A DNA stretch of 64,000 nucleotides from Jaapia argillacea MUCL 33604 (lineage: Eukaryota; Basidiomycota; Agaricomycetes; Jaapiales; Jaapiaceae). How positions within the stretch are numbered: position 1 is the stretch's first letter; each line of letters opens with the position of its first letter. The notes under the pieces were generated by a model. It did no database searches and was not told where the DNA came from. It was given only the letters and a program-made list of their open reading frames with translations. The DNA is taken from assembly GCA_000697665.1 (NCBI GenBank), contig KL197711.1, positions 1,298,761 to 1,362,760 on the forward strand. The letters are read 5' to 3'. The translations under genes were made by a program, and so were the position numbers. Positions 32,223-43,138 of the stretch are shown here, piece after piece.

Positions 32223-33338
32223 ATGTCCCCCTCAGCAGCTCTCCGATTCGATAAGCTCTATGATCTTTCAGGACGTGTAGCACTGGTGACTGGTGGTGGA
32301 ACTGGTATCGGATTGATGATCTCGCAAGGGTTGGCGGCGAGTGGGGCAAAGGTGTATATCACAGGCCGCAGGATAGATGTTCTCCTGAAGGTCGCACAAG
32401 AATGGGGAAAGGAGGTTGGGGCCATCATTCCGTGAGCCTTGATTCATCGTGTTCACCGGACTGAAGGATGACAATGATCTTAGATTGCAGATGGATGTAA
32501 CGAACAAAGAGAGCATAATGGCGGGTCGGAAGCATATTGAAGAGATCGAGGGCAGGTTACATATTCTCGTTAACAAGTGCGTTCATTTGACACTATCTGA
32601 TAACACATTTGTCTAACCTATGATCCTCAGCGCAGGACAAGTAGGCCCAACTTCGGCATTCCTCACAGATCCAAGTGCACCAGAGCGCAAAGACCCCAAT
32701 ACCTTCGGCCTGTCTCTTTTCAACAACGAATCGTTCGAGTCCTGGTCGAGTCTCTATAACATCAACACGTTTTCGATCTTCTTCGTCTCGACTGCTTTCC
32801 TCGGTCTCCTGGAGAAAGGCAGTCAAGATGTATCTGGTTTTACGTCTGTCGTCATCAACATCACCAGTATCAGTGGCATCATCAAACTTGCTCAGGATCA
32901 TGTTCGTCTTCCCTCTCAGATACAGTTGAATCAACCTGATTCGATTGGTGGTTAGTTCTGTTACAACAGCGCAAAGGCTGCGGCTTCCCACCTTACCAAG
33001 ATGCTCTCAACAGAGTTCGCATTGAAAGGATGTGCTGTTCGCGTCAACGCCATTGCACCTGGAGTATACGCCTCCGAAATGACATACGACGCCATTGTGG
33101 GTGCTGATGCAACAAACGGAGTTGGCAAACCTGTTGTCCCTGTTCCAGCCGAGCGTGCAGGATCGTGAGTCCCCCCGTCGCTTGCTTTGTGAACCCACAT
33201 GATGTTGACAACCATACCAGAGCTGTCGAGATGGCCGGAACCGCCGTCTACCTGGCCTCACCGGCAGGATGCTATATGAATGGTCAAGAGTTGATTATTG
33301 ATGGTGGATATGTAGCAGTGAATCCTGCGGTGATGTAG
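32223..33338 (+). CDS. Short-chain dehydrogenase/reductase (SDR)
   Basis: Five exons, 32223-32431, 32484-32576, 32631-32901, 32956-33164 and 33221-33338, sum to 900 nt (299 residues). Classical SDR: cofactor loop VALVTGGGTGIGLMISQGLA, DVTNKESI, NNAG (split by intron 2), catalytic Ser in INITSISG, and the YNSAK motif right after intron 3. The tail is GQELIIDGGYVAVNPAVM. The Arg pair after the second strand (YITGRR) favours NADP(H). The substrate is unknown; the N-terminal layout resembles fungal RhlG-like reductases. It is followed 262 bp later on the same strand by the FAD oxidoreductase. Confidence 0.92.
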
Positions 33339-33600
33339 TTTCATCCTGGGATGTTTAGCAGTTTATCTTTTCCTAGGGTCTTCATCTTTGAATACAATAT
33401 TACAATGTTCACCGAAGTGTCGATGGTGTGGATTTCGTTCTAGTCCGACGGTAAGTACAAGGTGAGGAAAATTAGCGGAGCCCGGCCCGGAGTATCCTGC
33501 TTCTCCACCATCTCCTTCACAAGGTCATCGACGCCACCACGACTTCTGTCGCGAGTCTTCTATCGTGATTCCATCCCACCATCGTTATCCCCTGTTTATC

Positions 33601-35230
33601 ATGCCCGCACATGTAGCGTATGACTGCGTCGTAGTCGGTGGTGGCCACGCAGGCAGCTGCGCAGCGCTTTCCGCTGCAGAATACGGATGCCAACGCGTCC
33701 TAATCATTGACAAATGTCCCAAGGATTGGTCTGGGGGTAATGGTTACTTTACCGCAGGCGCTCATCGCACTGTTCACGACGGCCTACACGATCTCCTGCC
33801 AATCGTTAACAACGTCTCCCCAGAACTTGCTTCCTCCATCGACATGGACCCATACACTGCTGATCAGTTTACTTGGGACATCATGCGTCTTGGAGAAAGC
33901 AGGTCCGATCCTAACCTAGTCAAAGCGTTGGTCGATGGCTCGAGAGACGCCGTGAGATGGTTGGCTGAGTACGTCCGGGTTCCATTCACGTTTTCATTCA
34001 ATAGGCAAGCGTACGAAGTGAATGGGAGGCAGAAGTTTTGGGGTGGGATGGTTTTGTCCGTACAGGATGGAGGGAAAGGCTTGATTGCTGCTCACCACAA
34101 GGCATTGGAAAGGGAGAGGATCGAGGTTTGGTATGATTCGCCAGCGGTGGAATTGGTTATGGAGCGGGGTAGGGTCGTCGGTGTGCTTGTCGAAAGGCAG
34201 GGCGAAGTCATTCAGATTTCCGCGGGCGCTGTAATTCTTGCATGTGGAGGGTTTGAGTCCAGCCCTGAGCTGCGCAGGAAGCACCTCGGTGATAGCTGGA
34301 TAAGAGCTCGAGTGAGTATTCATTTCCTCGAGTACCTATCGTGACATTGTACTCAGCCGTCCTTAGGTCAGAGGGACACCATACAATACAGGAGACGGCA
34401 TCTCCATAGCCTCATCGATTGGCGCGAAACTCACAGGTGACTGGTCAGGTTGTCACAGCACCTGCTGGGACGTACACGCTCCTATCAATCACGGTTCTCG
34501 TACCCTCTCCAACCAATTTACGAAGTCAGGTTACCCCCTCGGGATCATGGTCAACACTTCGGGCCTCCGCTTCGTTGACGAAGGCGCAGACTTCCGCAAT
34601 TATACTTACGCTAAATACGGAAGGGCAATCTTGAACGAGGACGATGGTGCAGCCTGGCAAGTGTTCGATGGGAAGATTATTAAATGGTTGAGGGAAGAAG
34701 AGTACGGGAATGATGTTGCGGAATTGGTATGGGCTCAGAGTATCAATGAGTTGGGAGACAGGATGGCGGAAGATGGGCTTAAGAGTAAAGAAACATTCCT
34801 AAAGACGGTGACAAGCTTTAATGAAGCTATACTCACTCACCACCACGAAAATCCTCACTTGGAATGGAATCCCTCGATAAAAGATAATCTTTCCACCCAA
34901 TCCACCTCGACCTCCTTATCCCCACCAAAATCCAATTGGGCCCTTCCGATCGACTGCCCTCCATTTCTCGCCGTCAAAGTATCTTGTGGGATCACTTTCA
35001 CATTCGGCGGGCTAGCCATTGATCCTGAGAGTGGTGGGGTATTGTCTGCGAAGTCAGGGAATAATGGGGAGACTCGGGTGATTGAAGGATTGTTCTGTAC
35101 TGGTGAGATGGTTGGAGGATTATTTTACGGGAACTATCCTGGTGGGAGTGGGTTGACTGGTGGAGCGGTCTTTGGTCGAAAAGCTGGTAGAGAGGCAGCC
35201 AAATTGAACAAAGTTTTCAGGACACCCTGA
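33601..35230 (+). CDS. FAD-dependent oxidoreductase, fumarate reductase / tricarballylate dehydrogenase-like
   Basis: Exons 33601-34311 and 34367-35230 give 524 residues. The FAD-binding_2 family is shown by the Rossmann loop CVVVGGGHAGSCAALSAAEYG, followed by VLIIDKCPKDWSGGNGYFTAG, the second nucleotide segment AGAVILACGGFESS, the mid-domain YNTGDGISIASSIGAKLTGDW and the C-terminal NYPGGSGLTGGAVFGRKAGRE. The family oxidises or reduces C-C bonds next to carboxylates or in ketosteroids; the layout is nearest to TcuA-type tricarballylate dehydrogenases, but the substrate cannot be set from sequence. The ATG at 33601 is chosen because the upstream extension starts only at GTG. It ends 66 bp from the convergent pectinesterase gene. 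Confidence 0.9.
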
Positions 35231-35296
35231 CGACACAATGGTATATTCATGGCTCCCTTTCCTTGAAGCCCCAATGTCGTTCTACACAACTTCTCA

Positions 35297-36619
35297 CTAA
35301 ATCAAGTATGCGGGATCAACCCAAGTCGCCCAATCACTCCCAACAGCCGCTGAGATATTATACGCCAAAGCCTCCTCCGCATCCAAAGTGGTCGTCCAGT
35401 TTGGTCGTTGGGCGTTGGCGGGGATACCAGGACCGAAACTGTTGTAATCTGCCATAATGACATTGTCTGTGCGTTCGTCGCCGACATTCCAGATTGACCA
35501 GATGTCGGGGTTAAGAGGAGCGGTTATGTAGGTGTTTTTAAAGATGACTCGGGCGTAGTCTGATGTGATCGTTGGCTTGCTTTAGTTCACTGATCAATGC
35601 TCGATGATTGAGGTACGTACCTGCCCAAGGCCGACCAAGATAAATGCTTCCGTTAATGCCGGGGTTTGCGTCCGACGCTAGAACGATTTGGTTGAAATTG
35701 AAAACGTCTACCGGCAGATCAGCAAACCTAAGAGGAGGCGCGCGTTGGGAGATGCTCACAGATAGCAGAATTGTTGGTCTGGCGACCTGAGGCTGTGACG
35801 CAACCTTTTCCATTCACAGCGATAGTGTTCCCGCCAAAGTAGGCTTGGCCTGATATAGGACAACTTATTAGACGAGATAGAAGGTGAGGAGGGAATGCCA
35901 TACCGAGACGACCGAATATGAAGTCGACAGCACCCTGCGTAGAAGGTGAGTCTCCAAGCGCGAAAAAAGAGGTATTAAGTATACCTCGATATATGACTTG
36001 AGGTAGACTTGTGTCCCAACGCTGGCGTATAGAGTGTCCTGTCGATAACTCCGAGTAAGTAAATTGTAACACCCCGTCAATTGGGCATGGAACTTACCTG
36101 GTATCCATAAAATCCACAACCATATGATCCCACTCGACTCCCATATTCACTCAACGCGATAGCTTGGGATTGTTCCCCAACGAGTCCATACGTATTCTTG
36201 ATGTCAAGATTGTATAGGCTCAGGTCATTCTGGTGGGCGCGTAATGTCCCACTCAGGTCATCATTCCCTCCGACTTCGGGTGCGCCAAGCCCATTCGTAA
36301 TGACAACAGCATTGTTGAGGTAGTCAGAGGCGTCAACTGTATATCCATAGATAGACAGAGGCCCAGGTCGTGTGACGTTGACTTGGCCGGTATAGGTACC
36401 AGGGTAGACGAAGATGGATTGAGTGGTGTTATCGTTTGGAAGGGAGTTGACGGCGTCCTCGAGGCTCGAATATTCACCGGCCGTCGTGGTGTTTGCTCGG
36501 ACGATCACTGAACCGGGCGGAGGGACGACTCGGGGAAATGCGAGAGCCGCTTGGCATATAGAGAGAAGGACAGTTGGGAAGGCGAGGACCAGGAGAGAGG
36601 ATGAAGATCCGCTAAACAT
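35297..36619 (-). CDS. Secreted pectin methylesterase (CE8 pectinesterase)
   Basis: Removes methyl esters from plant pectin outside the cell. Start ATG 36619; signal peptide MFSGSSSSLLVLAFPTVLLS...ALAF. The beta-helix body carries the family signatures: AGEYSSLEDAVNSLP; FVYPGTYTGQVNV; GCGFYGYQ followed across an intron by DTLYASVGTQVYLKSY; GAVDFIFGRLG; and LGRPWAGT. The Gln/Asp/Asp/Arg active-site set (GYQ-D, DFIFG, GRPW) is intact. The C-terminal end is DWATWVDPAYLI, stop 35297-35299. About six introns split it. Its presence points to a plant-associated or plant-litter lifestyle. It is convergent with the FAD oxidoreductase gene. Confidence 0.92.
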
Positions 36620-37384
36620 TGTGTTGATGGTAAAGAGTCCGTCTCACAATAAAGACTCATCTTGGAGGAGGGATGAAGCCTTTTTGAAGGTTTCGACATA
36701 TGTTCGGGCGTGTAGAGCATCAGAGAGAACAGAAGAGTTGGCGGGCCGGAGGAGGGGGACGGCCCGCTGGCGTTTGGTAACCACGTTCCACGGCGTGCGA
36801 TGAATCCAGGTGACGAATGATTTACTTCGCGTGGGTATGCAAGGAGCGTGTTTCGTGCTCCAATGGAATGAGGACATGTGGAACGGCGAGCGAGTGGATG
36901 TATCGAGAACTTTGGGAAGCTCTGAGTGATGCAGTTCGTGAGAGGGCGCGAAGGTCATGGGGGAGGGCGATTTGAATGCGTAGAGAAAAGATGGCAGGCA
37001 CGACAAAGCAGAATTTCGTAGGAAATGCAGCCCTATGTCAGGTCGGAAGGCATCGCGAGAACCAGTTAAGATGCTTAATCCGTATTTGAGCCGATCACGA
37101 CAAGACGTCGGCGGAGGGACTGAGGGGAGGGTCATGACCTTCGCGAAGACGCGAACGGCACAAGGCGTGTAAATCGGTGTCCCATCTATGAGTCTGCCTT
37201 GTGGATACAACCTAGATCTCCGCCAACATGATAGGCATCAAGGGGTGAACCAGGTCATGAAACTTACTCGAAAAACCTCAAGGAAAATCGACGATTCGCA
37301 TGATATTTCACCCCCCACTCAAACACAACTCGCAACATCTCTCACTCCGAACTCCCTTACAGTTGTGACCTCCCCTCAGACCTC
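36620..37384. other. Region upstream of the pectinesterase with one unexplained minus-strand frame
   Basis: Contains a 188-codon minus-strand frame (36644-37210) that ends just upstream of the pectinesterase start. It has no recognisable motif, signal peptide or repeat (for example SCRDRLKYGLSILTGSRDAF). It may be chance coding potential in the promoter region or a lineage-specific gene. Confidence 0.4.
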
Positions 37385-38320
37385 CCAACACAGGCCCCAA
37401 CATTAGCCATTTCTTCTTTATAGGAGGCTTCCGCAATCGTGGAGGTTGGTTCGATGGCCCAGAGGAGGGCGGACACCAGAGTGTGAGCCATGGTAGAGAT
37501 TCGGCCTGACGTTGCCGAAGAAAAGGTAAGTCGTACATTAATCAAACCAGACGCTGTTGTATTTATGACAAGGTGTGACCTACCAGTGACTTCCTCCCCT
37601 TGACAACTTCGTTTTACGCCTTGGTATCCCCCACAATCCATCCCGTATTCTATTTCCAAGTTTTCTGGGGATTAAAAGTCCCAACAACCCCACGGGCTAC
37701 GCCTTGGATTGTGGTGAACACACAAGGTTCGTCCCCGTGGCTGGAAGATCGCACTCCCAGCCAAAGAGTTGATGATGAAATTTGAGGGGCTGAGATGAGC
37801 TGGTGACGACTCGCCATTTGGTTTGGGAGGATCTCATAAGCCCACTTTTCCTGTATCAGCAATCCTATAGGGGAAATCGAGTGGGGGACTGGGACTGACG
37901 ATAATTTATGAAAAATCCTACAGTACAAGGGATCGAAGGGGGAATGGCTTCAGAGTGAGACGAACCGCAAACAAAGCGTCCATACAAAATCGTATTCGTT
38001 TCCCAACTCTGGGACAATCGTTTTCTTCCCGTAATATCGACGAACAATTCAACTGGTTCATACCAGCCATCGTTCAGCCTTGAATCAAACAACAGAAGTA
38101 GGCCCATTTTTTTACTTACTGTTTTGTGGTGGGCATAGCAGAGTTACCAGGAGAGAACTTCCTCACGCCCCGCTTCCAGAGAGGCCTCAAGCAAGAGTGC
38201 GTCGGCTTGGGGGGAGCGTGTCATATCAGATGAGCAAGGTAGAGATGACGGTTTCGACTGTATGTTGTAGAAATGCGACCGAGAGTGTAGAGGGAGAGGT
38301 GTGGTTTATGACCTCTGACA
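37385..38320 (-). pseudogene. Decayed, inverted copy of the downstream NmrA-like gene
   Basis: Read on the minus strand, this segment aligns along much of its length with the intact plus-strand gene at 39090-40469. Shared landmarks include VISTL, the segment ACG/VCG + intron + GIFTNY/GFFINY, PCVFT...QDVARG versus PCVFT...QGVARG, and the tract before the last intron. The intron between the ACG and GIF codons is still recognisable (both begin GTTCGTC), so the copy arose at DNA level, not from mRNA. In the aligned frame there are stops at 38228-38226 (after VISTLLI) and 37652-37650 (after KTW), plus several indels. The 5' end fades near 38320; exons 1-2 were not found. The last exon is only partly traceable near 37390-37500. 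Confidence 0.8.
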
Positions 38321-39089
38321 GTAATCTGGTGACATGGCCGCAGTGTGTGTGGAAAGAAACTGACAATACCAAGGCTTGTAGAGGGCTGGAGAGTGAGCTA
38401 TGGATAATTATAAGTAGCCCATTCGTGTGAAGGAAATATGCAGTGATACTAGCGACAGCCGCGACCTGACTAGACGCCAGAAGCCTTCAGGTTACTGACA
38501 GTGATGAATACACCAATTTTTGCCATAGGATCACCCATAAAGTGCTGAGAGAGCAGAATGTACTAGTAGTGGGCGTCAGTTATGCCGATTGCACACCAAT
38601 TTGTACTGCAGAGGTTTATCGTGGTGCGGCCTAATGTCGTGGGCGGTCTGAAACATCGGGACGTGGACAATTGAGCATGGTGACAAGGTTTCATCCTTAC
38701 AGTTGCACAGTACCACAACCCTCTCCGCTCGGTGCGATGGTTAAAGTTCTTCGAGCTCAGAACTGTATCGTCGTCTCGCTTCGATGCCTCGATTACCAGT
38801 ACCAGATGACCGTTGGAGTTCAAACTCATTTGTATATACGTGCGTTCGGCATAAACGAAGCCCACCCTTGTGACGGTCTTGCTTTATCCTCCTGCCATGC
38901 TTTGACTGGTCAGCCCTGTCGACCCTCTATTGTTTTAAGTTGCTCCAGGGCCTCCACCACCCTGAACCTAGCAGCAGAGATGTGGAACTGAACCTTAAGT
39001 ACGGACATATTATGCTGACTGAAGGGACATCCTGAACTCCCTTCCAGCTTCACTATCTCAAGGACACTTTCCGCTAAGGCTCCGTTCCT
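38321..39089. other. Spacer between the NmrA-like pseudogene and the intact copy
   Basis: About 770 bp that would have been the shared upstream region of the two divergent copies. Short frames here show no motif. No clear homology to NmrA exons 1-2 was seen. Confidence 0.45.
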
Positions 39090-40469
39090 ATGTCTACAAG
39101 TTCATCGCAGATTGGTAGATTCGCTGGGCCGAGTCGAGTGATAGCTGTCGCAGGTGCCTCGGGTTCGTATAATCTTTTTACCTTTCATTTCGCCAGTCTA
39201 ACTTGCCATGGTGATTTTACAGGTCGTGTAGGAAAACATGTCGTTGAGGGCCTGCTTTCAGCTGGATTCACAGTAATCGCTCTCCTTCGCCAGGTATGCG
39301 CCCACCTCCCCTTTCAAAATCATATTTTGATTGTCATCCTCAGCCCTCTCCTGACCTTATTGCGTCCTTTACTTCTTCTGCCCCATCTTCGTCCAAATTA
39401 ATCCCCGCAGTCATAAACTACACGTCTCCGTATGCCCTCACCACTCTGTCAGAAAAATTTAAAGAACATAGAGTCGACACGGTCATCTCCACTTTGTTTG
39501 AACTGGACGACTCGTTGCATCAAGTTGAAGACGTGCTACTCGACGCTTCGTTGGCCTCGGGGTGTGTGAAGAGGTTTTCACCTAGTAACTATGCCATGCC
39601 CGTGCCGAATACGTGAGTAACATAAACTCTCTCAATTCTTTGAAGTTGAAACATGGGTTTGGTCTGAACTAGGAAGAATATTCGGGGATGTGAATTCAAG
39701 AGAAGGATCATGCCAAAGTTGGAAAAGGCAGATATTTCATGGACTCACTTTGCTTGCGGTTCGTCCCTTCCACACTGACATCCCACACGTCTCATGGAAA
39801 CCTGGTGATTCGTGTCTCCTAGGAATTTTTACAAACTATTGTAAGCCTTCATCCTTCCAACTCGCCAAAGCCCTCACGCATCTGGATGCAGTGGCTTCTG
39901 GAGCTCCTCCCAAAGCAAACGGTGATCTCCCACAAGCTCATCTCAACCCGTTGAATTTTATCATCAATCCTTCGGCTGGGACGGCTCATATTCCTGGCAC
40001 GGGTGACGCCCCGTGTGTATTCACCGTGGTTCAAGACGTCGCTCGTGGAGTTGCCGAAGCTTGTAAGCTTAAGAAACCTTGGCAGCTGAACACGGGTTGG
40101 ATCGTGGGCGACAAGATGAGTTATAACGAAGCTGTCAGGGTATTGGAGGAAGTTACTGGTGCGTCTCTGGCGCCCAGTCCCCCTTGCTCACTCTGTTCCT
40201 CTTACCAATGAGACAAAATACTTCTTTTACTTCTGCAATTGACAGGTCGTAAATTTACGGTGACGCATACACCACTATCTACCTTCCTGTCCAGAATCAA
40301 ACCGACCGATACGGCTTTAAACGCCTTCTATGTAGAGGCCATGGCGGCTTTTGGGAGTGGGGATTGTGATTTTGACGATGTATTAGGTGGGGAACTGAAA
40401 TCTGAGGGGATAGAGTGGAAGGCTACTAGTGTGAGGGAGTTCGTCGAGGAATGGTGGGGAGTGAGGTGA
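39090..40469 (+). CDS. NmrA-like NAD(P)-binding protein (isoflavone-reductase-like)
   Basis: Six exons, 39090-39162, 39223-39293, 39344-39612, 39673-39758, 39823-40158 and 40246-40469, total 1059 nt (352 residues). The N-terminal Rossmann motif VIAVAGASGRVGKHVVEGLL spans intron 1. It is followed by TVIALLRQ, TVISTLFELDD, CVKRFSPSNYAM and KLEKADISWTHFACGIFTNY. The motif TGDAPCVFTVVQDVARGVAEA lies in exon 5. This atypical SDR family includes NmrA redox sensors and ether/isoflavone reductases; enzymatic and regulatory roles cannot be told apart from sequence. A decayed divergent copy lies upstream, and the SDR, FAD and pectinesterase genes lie within 7 kb. Confidence 0.9.
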
Positions 40470-40795
40470 AGATTCTCGCGTGTCGATGGCGGCTGCTTCG
40501 TTTTGTTTCCATGTACTTATATCCTTTGAAGCTCGTCGTTCTGGCAAGGAGTTCTTCTACCTATGAATTCAACGGGTGTAACTCGCCTTTCATTCAAACT
40601 TTTGTAGCTCCAGTGAGTCCTAAGTTCTTGGTATGTTAGGGCTTCAAGTTAGTGCGTTCGGCAATAGCCGGCGTTCTTCCTCGGGCCTCAGACTCCTGCG
40701 TTACTTCATTGAAGTTCAAAGCCGCCGCCACCCCCTTGAGCCTTCTTCCATAACCAAAACTCGCCACTCTGGGTCTCCTACAACACCACATAGCA

Positions 40796-42022
40796 ATGGC
40801 TATCCTAGGCGGCGGGCCAGACCAAGAAATCCTGCGCGTCTGGGGTCTCATTTCAGAGCTCTCCGAACAGTTGACGCAGAATCGTAGTCTCAGTGCTGCG
40901 TTGCATGCGCAACTAGGAAAGGTTAAGGTGTGTTGTGGTTTTTGGTTGGGTGGTTGGCATGGTGTTGATTGAGGTGGGATTGGGGTTTAGACACAGGCGA
41001 TTCATTCGCAGACTGGTTTCGTCTTGAGAAGGTGTGCCATAATTGATTTGTTATGTAGGTCCCGGTAGAGTTTATTGAACCTGATATCTGTTTGGAGATT
41101 TAACCAGGACAAGCCAAGAGGTGTGTAGTCGATGAGGGGTTGTGCCGTCCCGTCGTAAACTCAAGCTTTGTTCATTTGTAGAGACGTATGAAGCGGAATT
41201 GGAACGAATGAACTCAGCCATGTCCGCTGAAAACCAGGCCCTGCTGCACGATAACAAGCAACTTAACGCTTTGATCAAAGAGTATGAACAGACGCTCGAA
41301 ACTGTCATGAGCACTTTCCGGACTCGTGCGGTGGGTTTTGTTTTATTGTCCTTGGGATTATTCGTTGGTTCGGCCGGATATTGATCGTGGTTTCTTGGTT
41401 TTGACAGAACGAAGTGCAAGAGCATGAATTATCCTTAATACGAGAGTACGAAACACGGCTGGTGGCCCAAGAAACAGAAGATCTCAATGCAGAGTTAGCA
41501 TCAAGCACACAACTTTCCGAATCTCTCTCCCGCATATCTACTCTCCTGCGCCAAGTTATTCGCCTGACTAATGGCGAAGATGGAGCGATAATGCCACCCG
41601 ATTACTCTCCCCAATCAACATCGTTCTCACATGGTGCCCTCCTATCGGGTCTCGAACTTGCCCCCCTGCCCACCTCACCCACGCAAGACGGTGGTGATGC
41701 TTTGGAGGACGACCCCGAACTTAGGGACCAAGCAGTAGCAGATTGGGCGCTGGATCGGGAATGTGAGCTTGCGAGGTTGGAGAAGGAGAATGAAGAATTG
41801 AGGAGATTGTTGGCTGTGCAGCAGGATGGAGGAGGGCATGGAGGTCTGGGTGGTGGAAGGGGAGAGGGACAAGGCCATGAGAGACAGAGTTCGGATTCGT
41901 CATCGAGTTTCATTTCGGCGGTGTCAGTGGGGAGTTACCCGAGACATCAGCAGAGGTTGGGTGGGGCCGCTGGGACTGTGGGGCCGTTTGGGACCTACAA
42001 GAAGATGAGGGGCCCTGGATGA
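40796..42022 (+). CDS. SIKE/FGFR1OP2-family coiled-coil protein (STRIPAK-associated)
   Basis: Exons 40796-40927, 40991-41031, 41098-41120, 41182-41330 and 41408-42022 sum to 960 nt (319 residues). The core reads TQAIHSQTGFVLRR|FNQDKPR|ETYEAELERMNSAM, then AENQALLHDNKQLNALIKEY, LETVMSTFRTRANEVQEHEL and IREYETRLVAQE. These are the conserved blocks of the SIKE/FGFR1OP2 family, a coiled-coil component of STRIPAK phosphatase-kinase complexes. A second coiled coil (ELARLEKENEELRRLLAVQ) precedes a Gly-rich and Ser-rich tail. Exon 3 is only 23 nt and encodes the family-typical RFN step, so an automatic gene finder may miss it. Confidence 0.88.
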
Positions 42023-43138
42023 GGTGCCCGTTTGTTGTGCAGGACTACTGCGGTCTTGAGCGTTTCTGTGCATGTGCGTGGGGCTTATGCCGTGTTGACT
42101 ATTAACCCCAAACCCCTGATGAACCTTCGCCATTAGGCCACCATATCGTGCGTTTCATAACATGTTCTCTGAGATCCCGGTGTTACGCCCGCCACGACAC
42201 CCACTTGGTGCATTCTTGAACCGTGTGGAGGACATTCGGTTTGTCGGTGTTGGCGCTTGCGATAGCAACCTATTCCTTTGTTAGAAATCGAGAAAACGGG
42301 CGGTGTGGGCATGGTTGCGATGGTTCTACGCAAGCCGACCATCGCAAGTGGGTACCCGTGGTGCCCCGACGCCGCCTACGGCTACTTCTGTAGGTATCTG
42401 CGAACGACTTGACAACAGTCTCTGAGTCTCTGCCGTTCTTCTCGGCGTCTGGTACGGAGTGATTCGCTGGCTCCTTATCATTGGCTCGACTACGTGCGCA
42501 CAACGTGGGTTCAATAAAGGACTGATGGAACACCCAGGAATGATGTGAGCAGAATTCGGTCTAGATGGACGGTGAGAAACTGGACTCTAAACAGATATGC
42601 CCTCTTAGCACAAGACACTGACACTGACGGTTGAGACTAAACAATTCGAGCAACAAAGAGGTGGATTTTCGTGGTAATACAAGAAGAGTCGATTGAGATC
42701 GTATGTTGCTGTCAGACAAGGATTGAAGCCCGAAGAGGATACGGCAGTCGGCTATCAAAATAATTAAGGCAGGTACACAATGTCCATATAGAGTTTTTGT
42801 TTGGATTTTCTCCAAGTTCCATTTGCAATGAATTTAGCGGCATTGGACTAAACAACCTCTTCCCGCGAGGGCGCTTACTTTTCTCCACCTCCATTGCGGC
42901 CCAGAGCCCATATCTTTCTTATTCTGTCGTCGCTGGCGCTCTCGATGACCACGAGCATAGTCCCTCAGCGGTCTTGGTCTGACCCTCACGATACCGCAAA
43001 GGTCAGTCTCATTTCTCACGCGCTGTTTTCGTTCGCGCCCAATCCAGGCATATACATACTGACTGTCCTTTGCCTCCTCAAAATGATATAAACCTGGCCG
43101 AAATATAGCGATCGACTGGTCAACCTTCGTCCTTTGGC
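42023..43138. other. Intergenic between two plus-strand genes
   Basis: About 1.1 kb with no supported gene. Minus-strand frames (42270-42533, 42834-43160) and a short plus frame near 42945 lack motifs. It serves as 3' region of the SIKE-like gene and promoter of the PH-domain gene. Confidence 0.5.

Noticed and set aside
36644-37210. 188-codon minus-strand frame as a real gene
   Set aside because: No family signature, no supported continuation and a position within the pectinesterase upstream region; kept only as an unexplained frame.
41602-41913. Minus-strand frame opposite the SIKE-like last exon
   Set aside because: Antisense of a Gly/Glu-rich coding exon, giving a Pro/Ser-rich artefact.
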